57,677 nucleotides of DNA, from positions 1 through 57,677 of the forward strand of contig DASVQP010000008.1 of the NCBI GenBank assembly GCA_036389135.1, written 5' to 3'. The notes beneath the pieces are model-generated. The model made no database searches and was not told the origin of the DNA. It saw only the letters and a list, made by a program, of their open reading frames with translations. This DNA comes from Longimicrobium sp. (GTDB lineage Bacteria > Gemmatimonadota > Gemmatimonadetes > Longimicrobiales > Longimicrobiaceae). The translations under genes were made by a program, and so were the position numbers. Shown one piece after another: positions 57,012-57,677 of this stretch; within the stretch, counting starts at the first letter, position 1; each line of letters opens with the position of its first letter.

Positions 57012-57263
57012 ATGGAGACTCTGGCAATGCCGAACGCGATGGCTCACCCGGCGACCGGTGAGGAGCTCGACCTCGAGGACGCGATCTTTGCGCGCTTCGA
57101 GGACGAAGAGGACGACGAGTGGAGCGGCGATGGCGAGGAGGGATGGGAAGACGAGGACGACCTCGACGAGGACGACGAGTGGGACGACGAGGACGACGAG
57201 GAGTGGGACGAGGACGATGACGAGTGGGCCGAGGGCGACGACCTGGAGGAAGACGAGGTCTGA
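57012..57263 (+). CDS. Highly acidic small protein of unknown function
   Basis: An 83-residue protein (or 78 from the ATG at 57027, which has GGAG 9 bases upstream). After the first 16 residues, well over half of all residues are Asp or Glu, with Trp at regular places (EDDEW, EEGWED, DDEWDD, DEEWDE, DDEWAE). No hydrophobic or basic segment: disordered and strongly negative. It resembles acidic tails of nucleic-acid mimics or chaperone partners, but no family is recognised. It has its own promoter and strong terminator and lies directly before the rRNA operon. Confidence 0.7.
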   Translation: METLAMPNAMAHPATGEELDLEDAIFARFEDEEDDEWSGDGEEGWEDEDDLDEDDEWDDEDDEEWDEDDDEWAEGDDLEEDEV

Positions 57264-57283
57264 GCCCGCCGCGCGCCGGACCC

Positions 57284-57324
57284 GCTCCGGCGCCCGCGAT
57301 GGATGCGGGCGCCGGAGCTTTTTT
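57284..57324 (+). terminator. Strong rho-independent terminator
   Basis: GCTCCGGCGCCCGC and GCGGGCGCCGGAGC (14 perfect pairs) with loop GATGGAT and six T. Separates the acidic gene from the rRNA operon. Confidence 0.95.
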
Positions 57325-57374
57325 CCGAAAAACCTGCGAGCGCGGGATGCCCCAAAACGGCTCCGGCTGGGGGG

Positions 57375-57403
57375 TTGACACCTCCACGGGAGCGGTGTAA
57401 GTT
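57375..57403 (+). promoter_or_regulatory. Ribosomal RNA operon promoter
   Basis: TTGACA (57375-57380), 17-base spacer, TAAGTT (57398-57403). About 180 bases before the 16S start, with a leader between. Confidence 0.75.
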
Positions 57404-57502
57404 TCACCCTCTGCACCGGGGTTGGTTGCCGGTGGGCTGATTGAAAACCAGGGTAATGGGTGTCCGTGTGGGCCTCGCCGGGGGCGTACCTTCTCCCGGC
57501 AC

Positions 57503-57530
57503 GTGCGCAAGCACAGAGGCTCTGTTAAAG
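57503..57530 (+). promoter_or_regulatory. Leader antitermination boxB-boxA-like sequence
   Basis: GTGC-GCAA-GCAC is a small hairpin with a GNRA-type loop (boxB-like), directly followed by GGCTCTGTTAAA, similar to boxA TGCTCTTTAACA. The order boxB-boxA fits rrn leaders. Confidence 0.6.
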
Positions 57531-57584
57531 GTAAGTAGAAACCGAACGAACGATACAGTCGTTTGTTCTCTGGAGCTGTTTGAA

Positions 57585-57677
57585 CTCATGGAGAGTTTGA
57601 TCCTGGCTCAGGACGAACGCTGGCGGCGCGCTTAACACATGCAAGTCGTACGGGATCAGGGCTTCGGCTCTGGTTCA
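57585..57677 (+). rRNA. rrs: 16S ribosomal RNA, 5' end, runs off the right edge
   Basis: AGAGTTTGATCCTGGCTCAG and the following GACGAACGCTGGCGGCGCGC, then TTAACACATGCAAGTCG, are the conserved 5' domain of bacterial 16S rRNA. The 5' end is set from the E. coli alignment (about nine bases before AGAGTTTGATC), uncertain by a few bases. The last 30 bases enter the V1 variable loop (TTCGGCTCTGG). Confidence 0.97.

Overview
The window is about 57.7 kb of very GC-rich bacterial chromosome that ends about 90 bases into a 16S rRNA gene. Gene content, compact 4-base gene overlaps, many GTG starts, secreted S8/S41/M28 peptidases, small lipoproteins and the 5' 16S sequence fit Gemmatimonadota, most likely a Longimicrobium relative. 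That assignment is inferred from gene style, not from a database search. No phage, transposase, CRISPR array or tRNA was seen. It is core chromosome, but its intergenic spaces are crowded with short palindromic repeats.

Layout. 1-4 kb: two tandem subtilisin-like peptidases and a lone gspG pseudopilin, divergent from a sigma-54-type regulator. 5.7-11 kb: a lipoprotein, a TPR protein, a second lipoprotein, a thioredoxin-like protein and a bacterial eRF1-like (baeRF) protein. 11.5-16.4 kb: S41 and M28 peptidases, a methyltransferase and a small membrane protein. 16.5-20.2 kb: dtd, maf, then CPCC protein - glpK - two small proteins, with stop/start overlaps. 20.5-24.4 kb: a carboxypeptidase-regulatory-domain protein and a PpiD/SurA-type chaperone, both on the minus strand. 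24.6-31.8 kb: TPR protein - aroQ - efp - accB - pilT - accC - comB, nearly without gaps. 32.2-41.7 kb: ftsK, a lipobox-bearing LolA, yajQ, hemL, a SpoIID-like protein, an outer-membrane barrel, an oxidoreductase and a ferritin-like protein. 42-47.6 kb: membrane pyrophosphatase and amino-acid permease (minus), nrnA-like DHH phosphoesterase (plus) and a small membrane protein. 48-53.3 kb: an arginine/polyamine group (speA, a TIGR00300-type ornithine cyclodeaminase candidate, a Fur regulator with a Fur-box-like site, speB). 53.6-54.8 kb: a DJ-1/PfpI - MarR operon with two matching operators. 55-57.7 kb: typA/bipA, a very acidic small protein, then the rRNA operon promoter, leader and 16S start.

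How the genes work together. speA and speB make putrescine from arginine, and the TIGR00300 protein would draw ornithine towards proline. efp, aroQ and accBC form a conserved housekeeping block into which pilT is inserted. hppA, ftsK, typA, maf and dtd are housekeeping genes.

The most striking pattern is in the non-coding DNA. At least ten copies share a two-hairpin design: hairpin 1 always has a TGAA loop but its stem sequence differs between copies with pairing kept; a linker follows; hairpin 2 has a TGAA, CTTC or CTGC loop. Nine further single TGAA hairpins carry a CCTAC tail. Beside them are heptanucleotide arrays, one a perfect nine-copy GGGGAAT run with G-quadruplex potential, and a terminator-like repeat that abuts the stop codons of several minus-strand genes. 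Some repeats supply stop codons, start codons or last residues of genes.
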